Positions 34,703-46,104 of a DNA stretch of 64,000 bases are shown here, in pieces (the first letter of the stretch is position 1; the number at the start of each line of letters is the position of its first letter). The DNA is from Tridacna crocea (lineage: Eukaryota; Mollusca; Bivalvia; Cardiida; Cardiidae). The position numbers were made by a program, and so were the translations under genes. The notes below the pieces were generated by a model. That model worked only from the letters and a program-made list of their open reading frames with translations, had not been told where the DNA came from and searched no databases. The stretch lies in the NCBI GenBank assembly GCA_943736015.1, contig OX031070.1, positions 26,185,673 through 26,249,672 on the forward strand, read 5' to 3'.

Positions 34703-35679
34703 ATTGGGGCGAAGCCACATGCAGGAATGCCCCTTTTTTTCGAGTTCTGAAAGCCATGTCTTGTTCATGAGCCGGATTTTCTGTGTCGTCTGCTAATGCT
34801 TACTTTTTAGACGTACAAAAGAAGATGACTCATATAGGCACCCAAAAATGGTCATACAGATAATATTTGGGCGTTGCTTGTGAAATGCTCACTCCATACA
34901 GCTCGTGATTTCGGGGTCTCCAATTTCCTATTGAAGAGCAATGAGACGGCGTGGTGTTTGGTATTCAAGAGGAAGTGCCACCCAGGATCTTGCAAAGACA
35001 AAACAGCGCAAAAATGAGGGAACTACTTTGCTTTTTGGTTGTTTGGGACACCAACAGGTAGGAAAAGACTCTTAAAGTGCATAATGAAATCTTTATCACA
35101 GGGAAAAAAATGTCGGTCTCGAAGGAATTACAGAGGTAAAATTTGATATGTCTCGAATATTTGAACCGGAAGTTTGTTTTCTTTGGAGATACAGCTGAAG
35201 GTAGAGGCGAATATGCTGTACCCCGACTCGAAGACTAGGTCCGATGCCATATTTGTGATCTCTTTGTCTGCGGAAAAACAATCAAAAATAATATCGGAGT
35301 AACCCTTCAGATTGTATGTAAATATAGTGATGACCAATAATTGCTCTTGTTCCGTTTTCAAAAGCCCAGTTTTCCAAGTCATTTAAAATCGTTATTGATT
35401 GATAAAGGGATCAGTTGAGTACGGGATACCAAAGATATTTTTACAGTCTCGGTATTCTCACAAAATTATGTAGAGAACAAGATCAGAAAGTGCAGTTTGA
35501 TCCTCATTTATATGCCTACTCCCAGGAAAACATTTGTTTTGTCATGCAAAGCACTTTAAGGGTTTTTACATTATTTCAGTCTAACCTGTTTTAGTATTTT
35601 GTGGGGGGAAATTATTATTAACGTTCTATGACACTATTTGACTAAGTAAGTCCGGAAACAAATTTCCAGCAGACGACAT
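34703..35679. other. single-copy block, possible conserved non-coding sequence, then AT-rich
   Basis: 34.77-35.3 kb is repeat-free with mixed composition and no exon. An isolated TGTCGTCTGCTAATGC near 34783 may be a family A trace. Confidence 0.25.
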
Positions 35680-35906
35680 TTAATCCATTACTAAATAATC
35701 TCTGGTTTTTACGACCAAAGAAGTCTTCTGAAAACATTGTGGGAAAAGGAGAAAATGCTGGTAACCAGCATTTTCTCCTTTTCCCACAATATTTTCTACC
35801 CTTCCCAAACCAAATTTCATTTTTTTTAAAGTCATATTAATTTTGTCGTCTGCAAATGTTTCGAATTTGGACAAGTCTACAATTATGTCGTTTGGTAAAG
35901 AGTTAA
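35680..35906 (-). mobile_element. family A TTAA-hairpin element
   Basis: TTAA at both ends. Hairpin perfect to CACAATATTTTC, where one outer base differs. Confidence 0.84.
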
Positions 35907-36480
35907 AACACATCCCGTTGAAAATAAGGACATTCCTTATTAGGTAATGTTTATTCGGTGAATGCGTGTAAAAGCAATAAAGCACGAGGAGAATTAGCTC
36001 AGTACGAGTAATTTCTCCTTTAGCCACAGTGTTTTGAAAAAGTCGTCTGCTGCATGACGTCTAAAAAGTCATCTGCAGATAATAATGTAGTAATTAATGG
36101 CGATTTTTTTGTTTCAGCTTGTTTTCTGTAAGATTACTATTATTATCATAATATAGTAAAACACAGAAAACCAACTACGAATGCCAAATTTAACGCAGGG
36201 CTGCGCGAAATTTTGATGAACGCGTATTTGAAACGGTTTATTTGATTCTCTGTTGAACACGTTCATACTTAATGGCACTAGTTATGCCCATGCGTCAGAC
36301 GCCGTTTGATAACATTGAGGGAAAAGCAGCCATAGCATATTTTGCAAGCATACATGTATATGCACCTGAAGAACAAAACTTTCATTTCCTTCAATTTTTC
36401 CAGTGTGTTTTGATTTTATTATTATTATTGGTTCAAGTCTAGAAAGAATCATGTGTGGACTTTATTGGGAAATAGCAAGG

Positions 36481-36713
36481 TTAATTCTTTTACCACACAA
36501 TGACGACTTTTGACGACCCTTGGAAAAAAATACCTTTTTGAAAACATTGTTGGAAAAGGAGAAAATGCTGGTAACCAGCATTTTCTCCTTTTCCAACAAT
36601 GTTTTCTATCCCATCAATAAACAGTTACACCATTTGAGCCGTACTGAAATTGTCGTCTGCAAATGCTTTCAATTTGAAAAGCGAAAAAATTTTGTCGTCT
36701 GGTAAAGGGTTAA
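36481..36713 (-). mobile_element. family A element with matched TTGG/CCAA change
   Basis: TTAA at both ends. Both hairpin arms changed together (CATTGTTGGAAAAGG and CCTTTTCCAACAATG), leaving the palindrome perfect. Confidence 0.86.
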
Positions 36714-36801
36714 AACAACAGAGAAACAAATTAAAACGTTTTACGTATCGGAATTTTAGATGGAGAAGCGTGTTCCGAGACGATTACAAGCAAAGTAAGA
36801 T

Positions 36802-36995
36802 TTAACCCTTAACCGTTAAGCTACAATAAGCAAACTATACCCCTTTTTTGGAGTCAGTGTTGATCAGGATTAGACTGCACGAAACTTACAGTCAGATCTT
36901 TGATCTACAGCGTCCTGTGCGTCGCAATATTGTCCAGCAATAGGAACCTTATGGCTGAAATATAGAACTTGTGTAGCTGTTTAAGGGTATAGTGT
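36802..36995. mobile_element. family G TTAA-hairpin element, diverged
   Basis: TTAACCCTTAACCGTTAAGC at the left and GCTGTTTAAGGGTATAG at the right. The hairpin GATCAGGATTAGACTGCAC is worn. Confidence 0.6.
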
Positions 36996-37099
36996 ATATT
37001 ATTTTCTATCTCCTGTTTCATCCATATACCCCTGTTCCTATATATATCCGGTAAACATATACCGACGAAGTATGCCACATTACGAGCTTTTCTGGATAT

Positions 37100-37622
37100 G
37101 CTTCCTTGGTCACTTACAAGTACTGAAGCACATTCTCGATAGGCTTCCTTGGCAATTTACCAGTACTGAAGCGCATTCTCGATATGCTTCCTTTGGCACT
37201 ACTTACCAGTACTGAAGCACATTCTCGATAGGCTTCCTTGGCCATTTACCAGTACTGAAGCACATTCTCGATATGCTTCCTTGGCTACTTACCAGTACTG
37301 AAGCACATTCTCGATTTGCTTCCTTTGGCACTACTTACCAGTACTGAAGCACATTCTCGATATGTTTCCTTGGCCATTTACCAGTGCTGAAGCACATTCT
37401 CGATATATTTCCTTGGCCATTTACCAGTGCTGAAGCACATTCTAGATATGCTTCCTTTGCCACTTACCAGTACTGAAGCACATTCTCGATATGCTTCCTT
37501 TGCCACTTACCAGTACTGAAGCACATTCTCGATATGCTTCTTTGGCCTATTACCAGTACTGAAGCACATTCTAGATATGCTTCCTTGGCCACTTACCAGT
37601 ACTGAAGCACATTCTAGATATG
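37100..37622. repeat. 43-bp minisatellite, 12 copies
   Basis: Unit GCTTCCTTGGCCATTTACC, then AGTACTGAAGCACATTCTCG and ATAT. Some units gain three or four bases (TTTGGCACTAC). ACCAGTACTGAAGCACATTC recurs with little change. A single diverged unit at about 38818-38860 belongs to a nearby duplicated block. Confidence 0.92.
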
Positions 37623-38187
37623 TAAGAACCAGTCATTTGATCATGTTATGCTGTCATGTTATAAGACAGTGTTTGGCACATGGGTAAGATTTAAGTGCCA
37701 CATGGAATTCCCGATAGGATGAGATATACGAGAGGGGATAGGAACAAACAACTGTTGGAGGAAGAAAGTCAGCTGCGGACGTGCTGTGTTTTAAGGTAGG
37801 AAACATTGATCTATACTTTTTCATCCTGATTTCAGCATATCAATAATTGTTTGGTCCACGCGAGGCTTTCATTGCAACAAACCAGTACTTAAGCCGTAGA
37901 ACAGGACAAGAGAAACATCCCACAATTCATTTTCAACGATCTTTAATGAATTATGAATTGCCTGGTATTAACTTTTCAAATGTCATTGCGTCATTGTGAC
38001 TTCAAATATTTTGTTCTCCTCGGACACCAACCAGTACCTAGTAACACTGGAGACAGGCAATACCATTGTGCACATCTCATATGTACGAATGCCATGATTA
38101 CCCCCCCCCCCCCCGAAATTTAGCAACACTGCCAATAAAATAGCCATTGCGCCTTGTTGCATTATCCTGATACTTTATAATATCTAC

Positions 38188-38573
38188 GAACACAGTGTCC
38201 TTATCACCTGTCCCTTGGATAATTCAGTGCTGCAATGAATAACAATACCTTATCACAACGACACGAAAACATTAAACAGGCTGCATCAGAATTCCCCTCA
38301 TTTTGATGACACCTTACTGGTTAAGGCTCCATTGGTGACACGCCTAGGCTATGCACTGAGGAGGAAAAGTGTGTGGAAAAACGAACACAGTGTCCTTGTT
38401 TGCTGTCCCTTGGATAATTCTGTGCTGCAATAAATAACAATACCTTATCACAACTACAGCACGAAGACATTAAACAGGCCGATTCAGAATTTCCTCATTT
38501 GATGATATTGTACTGGTTAAGGCTCCATTGGTGACAGACCAAGGCTATACTGAGGAGAAAAGGTGTACGGAAA
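38188..38573. repeat. tandem duplication, about 190 bp x 2
   Basis: CGAACACAGTGTCCTT, CCCTTGGATAATTC, ACAATACCTTATCACAAC and TTAAGGCTCCATTGGTGAC occur in the same order in both halves. A C-run at 38099-38113 lies just upstream. Confidence 0.85.
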
Positions 38574-38578
38574 AACAT

Positions 38579-38810
38579 CTAATTCTTTACCACACGATTC
38601 CAACTTTTCACGACCCTGATAAAGAAGCCTTTTGAAAACATTGTGGAAAAAGGAGAAAATGCTGGTAACCAGCATTTTCTCCTTTTTCCATAATGTTTTT
38701 TGCCCGTTCACTAAACAAATTGGAAATTTTCAGATACTTCTATTTTGTCGTCTGCAAATGCTTTCACTGTGGACCAGTCTAAAAAACTTTGTCGTTTGGA
38801 AAAGAGATTT
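38579..38810 (-). mobile_element. family A element
   Basis: Left end CTAATTCTTTACC. Matched extra A/T in the arms (GGAAAAAGG and CCTTTTTCC). The right end reads GGAAAAGAGATT, without TTAA. Confidence 0.78.
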
Positions 38811-39486
38811 CTAGACTACCTACCAGTACTACACTGAGGCACATTCTCTGTTCGATGGTATGATGCCATTAGATGTCTTGGTCCTTAACTCAATGTCATG
38901 AAGAAACTGTTAGTTGATCATACAATACTGTCAGTATAAAATAATGTTTGGCACATGGGTAAGTTGTAAGTGCCTTGTGAAATTACCCAACATGATGGAG
39001 GGAGACGGAGGAAGAAAGGAAATGATCAGACAGCTCACAGAGGGAGTCGTCCTTGGATCAGATGTGTTTGAAGGTAGGAAATTCAATCTTTAATTCGCAC
39101 GTTAATGTCCCCTGTGCATTTGCGACCTTACAGAACATTGTCCAGAACGCAAAAGGCATACACTTAAGTGAAAACATTGACAAACTGAACTATGAATTGC
39201 CTCGTATTTAGCGATTGTAACGAAAGTTATTGCAATCTTTCAAAGGTTTCAGCTCCTATTGAAACCAAACGGTTTTAAATCCAACAAGAACTCGTTGAAA
39301 TATACAGCTTGATTGAACCAAAAGTAGTGAGCAAGTTCACAGAGAAAATTTCCAGCCAGTCGAACCTATTTCCTTAGTCTACAACAAAACCACCCAGCCC
39401 CCATTCTTCTATGTTAGTATTTCGGTTTAATTTGGAGAGATGGCCATAAAATATACAAAATTTTCGCTTCGCTACTCAAAATCTGA
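38811..39486. other. part of duplicated block, then unassigned
   Basis: After about 39080 no repeat or exon is recognised. Confidence 0.35.
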
Positions 39487-39715
39487 TGAACCCTTTAACG
39501 CACAACAAAATTTTAGACCTGTCCAAATTGAAAGCATTCACTGATGACAGTTTCAATTGGCTCATATGAAATGATTTTTCTTTGAAAGGGGAGAAAACAT
39601 CGTGGGAAAAAGGAGAAAATGCTGGTAACCAGCATTTTCTCCTTTTCCCACAATGTTTTCAAAAGCCTTCTCTTTCAGGGGCAATAAAAGCCGTCATTGT
39701 GTGTTAAAGAGTTAA
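39487..39715 (+). mobile_element. family A TTAA-hairpin element
   Basis: TGAA left, TTAA right. Left arm has one inserted A and a C (CATCGTGGGAAAAAGG). Confidence 0.82.
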
Positions 39716-39774
39716 GTATTACTATTTTTCCCGTTTTGTTTTAAAACCGTAACCAGGCAATCCCGCGTTTCATC

Positions 39775-39865
39775 TTCTTTACGAATGGAATTTAAAAAAC
39801 GTTTTAGAAAAAGGAGAAAATGCTGGTAAATAGCATTTTCTCTCCTTCCGATAGCGAAACGTCGC
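39775..39865. mobile_element. family A hairpin remnant
   Basis: GTTTTAGAAAAAGGAG, AATGCTGGTAAATAGCATT and TCTCCTTCC only. Confidence 0.55.
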
Positions 39866-40048
39866 GAAACAAATAATTCAGATGGGGACATGCAAGCTTT
39901 ATATAAACTTTTTGCGTTTTTTAAAAATATTGAAAAGTTTTTCTCTTAGCAGCAGTGGTGTTAGACCTGTTCCTACGAAACAAAGAACTCGATGCTTTGA
40001 TCTTTAGCTCGGCCGATGCCCTTACGTGGATTGATCTCCGTAGGGTTA

Positions 40049-40518
40049 AATTTTCTCACCTATGAACAGTCTCTTCATAGTATTTATATGTTAATAAAAG
40101 GCTGCAGTGGCCTTAAAGATTATTGTGCAAAAAAGAAAACTGGTGAAAGAAAACTCCAGGAAGTTAGCTATAAATTTTTCTCGCCAATTAACAGTCTCTT
40201 CATAGTATTTATATGTTAATAAAAGGAGGCAGATGCCTTAACCCATTACCACACAATCCCTACTTTTGACGCAACTGGAAAAGAAGCCTTTTGAAAACAT
40301 TGTTGGGAAAAAAGAGAAAATGCTGGTAACCAGCATTTTCTCGCTTTCCCTCAATGTTTTCTGCTCTTCACAAAACAGATTTTAAAATTTCAGTCACTTT
40401 TCTTTTGTCGTCTGCTAATACTTTTGATTTGGACAAGTCTAAAATAATGTCATCTGGTAATGAGTTAAAGATTGTTGTGCAAAAAAGAAAACCTGTGAAA
40501 GAAACTCCAGGAAGTTAT
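40049..40518. repeat. tandem duplication, about 120 bp x 2, second copy split by a transposon
   Basis: Copy 1 is uninterrupted (CAGTCTCTTCATAGTATTTA ... GCAGTGGCCTTAAAGATTAT ... CTCCAGGAAGTTA). Copy 2 has the same order but family A sits at the TTAA (40238-40468). Confidence 0.88.
40238..40468 (-). mobile_element. family A element with a paralogous empty site
   Basis: The filled site reads GATGCC-TTAA-element-TTAA-AGATTGTTGTGC; the empty paralogue at 40113-40116 reads GTGGCC-TTAA-AGATTATTGTGC. Exactly one TTAA became two, with nothing lost. Confidence 0.93.
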
Positions 40519-41264
40519 GTATACGTTCACTAGTCCCTGCGATATAGCTGAAACCCACTCTCTTGCACTCCGGATCATTACATTTACCTCTGTAGTGGGC
40601 TCAGAAAGTAGCGTCATTACGTCATATTTTTGTCACATGACCAAAACTCAAAATAGCTACACAAACGCCGGTGAAAGAAAGACCAATACCGATTGTTTCG
40701 TGTGCTGTTTAAACAGCATGGGACCAATCAGACTTAAACGATAGTTATTGAACACAAGAGGGATTTTCTGAAAAGCCTAAATATCTTTACAGGACGATAA
40801 CTTGATTTTTAATCGTACAAACTTAGATCCAGCGGTGTGTCAAATCAGTTGTCATCATTGATGGGCGCAGCTATTTTTGTTACAATCGGTGTAAGATTCT
40901 TAAAAGTGAAGAGGCTAAAAGAAAAATAGTTCCATTTAATACAGGTAAATTCATCAGTTTGAACGCACCTATAATGTACCCAGAATCATATTTCCTTTGT
41001 CTAACTTACAATTTTACATATGAAACAGTTAAACAGTTTCAAAACATCTTTTCCTCGGTTTGACAAGATTCTTGTCATTTAGCCCATCGCAGAGATGTAT
41101 GTGAGGTAACGAACGACAACTCTGCTCGGAGATTGGCTGAAACCATGTGTAAAACGGTGTTAAACACCATACAAACAAACTGTTCCAAAGTTTAGTGCCT
41201 ATTTATACCAAACTTCAGGTAAACTTAATAATAAGTTGTGTTTGGGGGGAGTAATATATATTCT
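40519..41264. other. unassigned sequence
   Basis: No exon or repeat family recognised. Confidence 0.4.
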
Positions 41265-41373
41265 TATCGGACAGTGTAGATCCAAGATCAGACTGCACGT
41301 TCTGTGCAGTCTGATCTTGATCTACACTGTCCGCAAAAGGTCAGTGAGTCGTGCTTAACTGCCTAAGGGTTAA
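41265..41373. mobile_element. family G element, right portion
   Basis: Near-perfect hairpin CGGACAGTGTAGATCCAAG / CTTGATCTACACTGTCCG, then GGTCAGTGAGTCG and terminal CTAAGGGTTAA. The left TTAA is not identifiable. Its right TTAA is also the left TTAA of the next element. Confidence 0.75.
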
Positions 41374-41598
41374 CCCTTTACCTGATATGCCAATTTGAGG
41401 CTCTTCCATTTCAGGAGCAAATAAAGATATGATGTCAAAACTATGGACAAATGAAGAAAATGAGATCTGATTCAGTGGAAAACATTGTGGGAAAAGGAGA
41501 AATTGCTCATTACGAGCAATTTCTCCTTTTCTCACAATGTTTTCAAAAGCTGTATGTTGTTGTATGTCAAAATGAGTATCTATGGAGTAAAGAGTTAA
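41370..41598 (+). mobile_element. family C TTAA-hairpin element, copy 2
   Basis: TTAA at both ends. Hairpin GAAATTGCTCATTACGAGC has one mismatch near the tip. Very close to copy 1 at 2.4 kb. Confidence 0.83.
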
Positions 41599-41629
41599 TT
41601 ACTGTACGTATCTATGTTAATTAGCTGAC

Positions 41630-41890
41630 CCACCGAAAAGCTATAAAATGCTGTCTTTTCCTCGCAAAAAAAAAGTTGGATTTTTTCTGACCTTCCGTCG
41701 TAAAATTTTTATCATTATAATTTAGAAAAAATTCACAGCATGTATTACAATATACATATAAAATTTCATTATCTCGTACGTAGGAAGTAAGTTTGGATAT
41801 TTTCTGGCCATCCCTCAAACTTTTTTTTTTATGTTTATGATTTAGAAAAATATTACATTGTGTATTGTATACATTTTTTATCATTATGTT
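41630..41890. repeat. diverged tandem duplication, about 140 bp x 2
   Basis: TTGGATTTTTTCTGACC ... TATAATTTAGAAAAAATTC and TTGGATATTTTCTGGCC ... TATGATTTAGAAAAATATT. A 87-codon frame here is a by-product. Confidence 0.6.
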
Positions 41891-42054
41891 ATTTTCCGCG
41901 AGTTTTGAAAAGTTGAATCAGCCCTGCGTTAAATTTGGAATGTACAGGCACACTTCACAGTGGGCCTGGCAAGTTCGATCGCGATATTGAACGCGAATTT
42001 TGGAGTTGTGAAATTCGCGATATTTTTTTCGGGTATTTGAAGATTGGTCAGTAC

Positions 42055-42310
42055 TAATGGACTCTGATATTTTTAAAAATATTTTTGGAAGCTTTATTTT
42101 ACTTTTTTGACTCTGGATTTTTCTTTTTTTTTTATTTGGAAGCTGTATCAAAAATATTTTTGGAATCTTAATTTTACCTTTTGGACTCTGGAGTTTTCTT
42201 TTTTTTTTTCTGGAAGCTGTATCAAAAATATTTTTGGAAGCGTGATTATACCTTTTGGACTCTGGATTTTTCATTTTTTTTCTTGCTGGAAGCTGTATCA
42301 AAAGACTTTG
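42055..42310. repeat. tandem repeat, unit about 70-80 bp, 3-4 copies
   Basis: GGAAGCTGTATCAAAAATAT with TTTTGGACTCTGGA and a T-run recurs. ORFs of 103-127 codons on both strands follow from the repetition. Confidence 0.85.
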
Positions 42311-42385
42311 CAGGTTAAAGGGGATAGTATCATATTACGATGGTTTTACCCATGTCTTGCGTTTGGCTACTGTTTAAGCCTTGTG

Positions 42386-42452
42386 AGAAGAGTGTATACC
42401 AAGATCAGACTGCACTGACGTGCAGCCTGATCTTGGTGTACACTCTTCGATA
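42386..42452. repeat. family G hairpin variant
   Basis: GAAGAGTGTATACCAAGATC and GATCTTGGTGTACACTCTTC pair around CTGCACTGACGTGCAG. The outer stem differs from other G copies but both arms agree with each other. Confidence 0.72.
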
Positions 42453-42819
42453 CCTTATAAATCGTTAACTGCATACAGTAAGATATATGAACTTGAAATA
42501 AACTGTGCGTTTGATTGAATATTTCAGTGTCGCAAGATAATAAGCTATTTGTAGATTTGGGCTCATTTCGTGTTTTTTTTATAGTTGAATATAATTGGGT
42601 TGAAAGACAAACTTAATACATGAAGATGTGAGCAGTAGATTAGTTCGAGAGAGGGGAATGAAAAAATGAGAGAGAGAACGCGGAAGAAAATAAATCGTTT
42701 GAAAATTTGAAGAAAAAAAAAAACATTGTAATTGAAGTAGCTGATAGGCTCAACCAAAAATCTAAATTGATAGATTGAACTGGAATCTTAATTAATACCA
42801 ATTACACGGAACCAAATAG

Positions 42820-43048
42820 TAAACTCATTACCATACGACACAATTTTAGGTTTGTTCGAATCGAAAGCATTTGCAGACGGCAAAATAAAAGGGACTGAAA
42901 ATTTACAATTTCATTTGTGAAGGGTAGAAAACATTGTGGGAAAAGGAGAAAATGCTGGTTACCAGCATTTTCTCCTTTTCCCACAATGTTCTCTGAAGGC
43001 TTCTTTCTCAGGGTCGTCAAAAGTAGGAATTGTGTGGTAATGGGTTAA
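42820..43048 (+). mobile_element. family A TTAA-hairpin element
   Basis: Terminal CTCATTACCATACGAC; right TTAA. Perfect hairpin to the outer CAATGTTCTC. Confidence 0.83.
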
Positions 43049-43057
43049 AAACCTGTC

Positions 43058-43170
43058 TATATCCGTCCTTCTATCCGTCTGCCCGCCTCTTTTTCCGTGT
43101 ACGTGGCTGTCCGCCCGTTGTCTGTCCGTCCGTCCGTCCGTCCGCCTATCTGTCAGCCTGTCTGCCTCAT
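43058..43170. repeat. (TCCG)n-like simple repeat
   Basis: An imperfect run of GTCCGTCCGTCCG and CTGTCTGCC motifs. Confidence 0.8.
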
Positions 43171-43184
43171 CATTCCGTTTGGTC

Positions 43185-43256
43185 AGACCAGGTAGCTCAG
43201 TGGTCAGCGTATCTGACTCGCGTCCTGCTGGTTGAGTGTTCTTCCCAGCGATTTTT
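43185..43256 (+). repeat. tRNA-like segment
   Basis: GGTAGCTCAGTGGTCAGCG resembles an A-box and GGTTGAGTGTTC a decayed B-box. No acceptor-stem pairing, so a SINE head or tRNA relic rather than a working tRNA. Confidence 0.5.
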
Positions 43257-43376
43257 TATCTCTCACCTCTGATCCATGTTAGAAATTGATCAGTGGCTTG
43301 GAAAGAAAGTTGTGTAAGTACGGGTGTGAGAAAGCCAGGAAACATATGTGTAGGTGCAATGTAGAGCATCGTCACA

Positions 43377-44130
43377 ATGCGGTACCTTCGTAACAGAATG
43401 ATACCTTCGTCACAGGGCAGTACTTTCGTCACAGTGCAGTACGTGCTTTCGTCACAGCACTGTACTCGTGTCGCAGAGCGCGTTTCTTTCGTCACAAAAA
43501 GTGGTACTTTCGTCACAGAGCGGTACTTTCGTCACAGAGCGGTATTTTCGTCACAGCATGGTACTTGTGTCACGGAGCGCAGTACTTTCGTCACAGAGCG
43601 GTACTTTCGTCACAGAGCGGTACTTTTGTCAAAGCGCGGTACTTTCGTCACAGAGAATGGTAACTTCGTTACACAGCACGGTAATTTCGTCACAGAGCGC
43701 GATACTTTAGTCACAGAGGGTTCTTTTATCAAGGCGCAGTACTTTCGTCACATACACACAGAGAGCGGTACTTTCGTCACAGAGCACAGTACTTTTGTCA
43801 CATACACACAGAGCACGGTACTTTGGTCACAGAGCGCGGTACTCACGTCACATACACACAGAGAGCAGTACTTTCGTCACATACACACACAGCGCGCATA
43901 CTTTCGTCACAGCGCACGTACTTTCGTCACATACACACAGAGCGCGGTACTTTGGTCACAGAGCGCGGTACTTTCGTCACATACACACAGAGCGCGGTAC
44001 TTTCGTCACTGAGCGCGGTACTTTCGTTACAGCACGGTACTTTCGTCTCAGATTGTGGTAGTTTCGAGACAGGGTGTGATACTTTTGTTACAGAGTAAGG
44101 TACATGTATTTTCGTTCCAAAGAGTGGTAA
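43377..44130. repeat. satellite 1: GGTACTTTCGTCACAGAGCG units
   Basis: Units of about 17-20 bp on the core GGTACTTTCGTCACA, alternating in the middle with longer units that carry CATACACACAGAGCGCG. The array decays toward 44400. Frames of 76-211 codons on both strands are products of the repeat. Confidence 0.9.
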
Positions 44131-44460
44131 GTTTGTCTCAGAGCAAGTTACATTCATAACAGAGCATGATGTCTAACTCACAGACTGTTTTCGTCACAAA
44201 GCACTGCAGTTTATTTACAGAGCATGTTATGTTTGTCACAGAGCCAGGAAATTTGAATTTAAATTCACATAAGTTTGTCTCAGGGCAAGTTACTTTCATA
44301 ACAAAGCATGATATCTAACTAACGCACTGTTCTCGTCACATAGCACTGCAGTTTATTTTTACAGAGCATAGTATGTTTGTCACAGAGCCAGGTAATTTGA
44401 ACTAAGTTCAGGTAAGTTTGTTACAGCACACGGTCAGAAAATATGGTATAAACCCTCTTG
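44131..44460. repeat. decayed edge between satellites
   Basis: Diverged copies such as GCAAGTTACATTCATAACAG and a duplicated ACAGAGCCAGGTAATTTGAA stretch lie between the two arrays. Confidence 0.6.
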
Positions 44461-45440
44461 AAAACTTTCGTCACACAGCACGCCAATTAATCAACGACGC
44501 CAGTACTTTCGTCACACACAACGCCATTGAAATCAACGACATCGGTACTTTCGTTACGCAGAACGCCACTGTATTCGACGACATCGGTACTTTCGTCGCA
44601 CAGAACGCCACTGTATTCGACGACATCGTACTTTCGTCACAGAGAACGCCATTTTAATCGACCACATCGGTACTTTCGTCACACTGAACACCACTGTAAT
44701 CACCATCGATACTTTCGTTACACAGAACGCCACTGTAATCGACGACATCTGTCCTTTCGTCACACAGAACGCCATTGTATTCGACGACATCGGTACTTTC
44801 GTCGCACAGAGCGTCATTGTAATCGACGACATCGGTACTTTCGTCGCACAGAGCGCCATTGTATTCGACGCCATCGGTACTTTCGTCGCACAGAACGCCA
44901 TTGTATTCGACGACATCGGTACTTTCGTCGCACAGAGCGTCACTGTAATCGACGCCATCGGTACTTTCGTCGCACAGAACGCCACTGTAATCGACGCCAT
45001 CGGTACTTTCGTCGCACAGAACGCCACTGTATTCGACGCCATCGGTACTTTCGTCGCACAGAACGCCATTGTGATCAACGACATCGGTACTTTCGTCACA
45101 CAGAACGCCCCTGTATTCGACGCCATCGGTACTTTCGTCACACAGGACGCCACTGTGATCAACGACATCGTACTTTCGTCACACAGAACGCCACTGTTAT
45201 CAACGACATCGGTACTTTCGTCACACAGGACGCCACTGTGATCAACGACATCGGTACTTTCGTCACACAGAACGCCACTGTGATCAACGACATCGGTTCT
45301 TTCGTTACACAGGACGCCATTGTAATCAACGACATCGGTACTTTCGTCACACAGCACGCCACCGTTATCGATGTTATTGGTACTTTCGTCACTCAGCACG
45401 CTGCTGTTATCAGCAACACTGTGACAGCACTTTGGTCACC
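44461..45440. repeat. satellite 2: 42-bp units, about 23 copies
   Basis: Unit: GGTACTTTCGTCGCACAG, AACGCCACTGTAATC, GACGACATC. The period is a multiple of three, so frames of 310 (+) and 281 (-) codons stay open as 14-residue repeats on both strands. It shares GGTACTTTCGTC(A/G)CA with satellite 1. Confidence 0.92.
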
Positions 45441-46104
45441 GAACACAGCATTCTTTTAAATGAACAAGATCCTCTACAGGTAAAACACATTTTTTTTTTA
45501 CTAAACAAAACGGCAAATTATTTTTTTACTTATCAAAAGAACACGTTACTTTTGTCATAGATGAAGTTACCAAGAGAAAAATGATAAGTTATATTAAAAA
45601 AAAAAAGGCATGTCATTCTCTGTGATGACCTTTTAAAGGATACTTACAGTGGAAGGCGGCTTAGACCCGATGATTGACTACTGGGTGACAGAGCTCCCCG
45701 CCAATTCTCTGCTTTCGTAAGGCAAAAATGTACAGAAATATTACTACGCATTTGTATATTTCCTGTATTAAGAAGGACCATTTTACCTCATAATTCAGTT
45801 TGTTTGTAAACAAAATGGACATTATGAATCCCCAATCACGTGATGCCTTTCATGTAATGGAAGATCAAGTTTAAAACAAAAGAACTAAGTCATTGGTTAA
45901 GGAAGAATAATGCACAAAGCACTGGTAAAAGATAGCTAAGAAAAGCACGGTTGATGCACTGGTTGTCTCGATAAAACTTAAATATTGTTGTTCAGCATTC
46001 ATTAAAAAAATGCGCCAGCGATTTTCTGAACATTCTTGGTCACGAAATCGGTGCGTCTTTCCCGGAAAATTTATCCCCTAGTGACTTGCCATTTTTCATA
46101 GGAC
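45441..46104. other. unassigned sequence
   Basis: A/T runs near 45490 and 45595. No gene or repeat family recognised. Confidence 0.4.

Larger units (their letters stand above)
37623..39080. repeat. diverged segmental duplication around the 43-bp minisatellite
   Basis: Sequence after the array (TTTGATCATGTTATGCTGTC, GTTTGGCACATGGGTAAG) recurs after 38900 (GTTGATCATACAATACTG, GTTTGGCACATGGGTAAG) behind a lone minisatellite unit. Confidence 0.65.

Noticed and set aside
37100-37622. Regular repeats resembling a CRISPR array
   Set aside because: Units are contiguous with no unique spacers, and the genome is clearly eukaryotic (introns, SINEs).
41918-42418. Lysine-rich 127-codon frame (-) and aromatic-rich 103-codon frame (+)
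   Set aside because: Both cover a short tandem repeat with T-runs; no splice context or similarity.
43185-43256. tRNA gene
   Set aside because: Box-like motifs exist but cloverleaf stems do not pair and the B-box is decayed.
43377-44012. 211-codon frame rich in TFVTERGTFVTE repeats
   Set aside because: Translation of satellite 1; overlapping frames in other phases are equally open.
44527-45459. Long frames of 310 codons (+) and 281 codons (-) over the same DNA
   Set aside because: The DNA is a 42-bp tandem satellite; a period divisible by three keeps frames open on both strands. The products are monotonous 14-residue repeats with no natural composition, and there are no splice or promoter signals.
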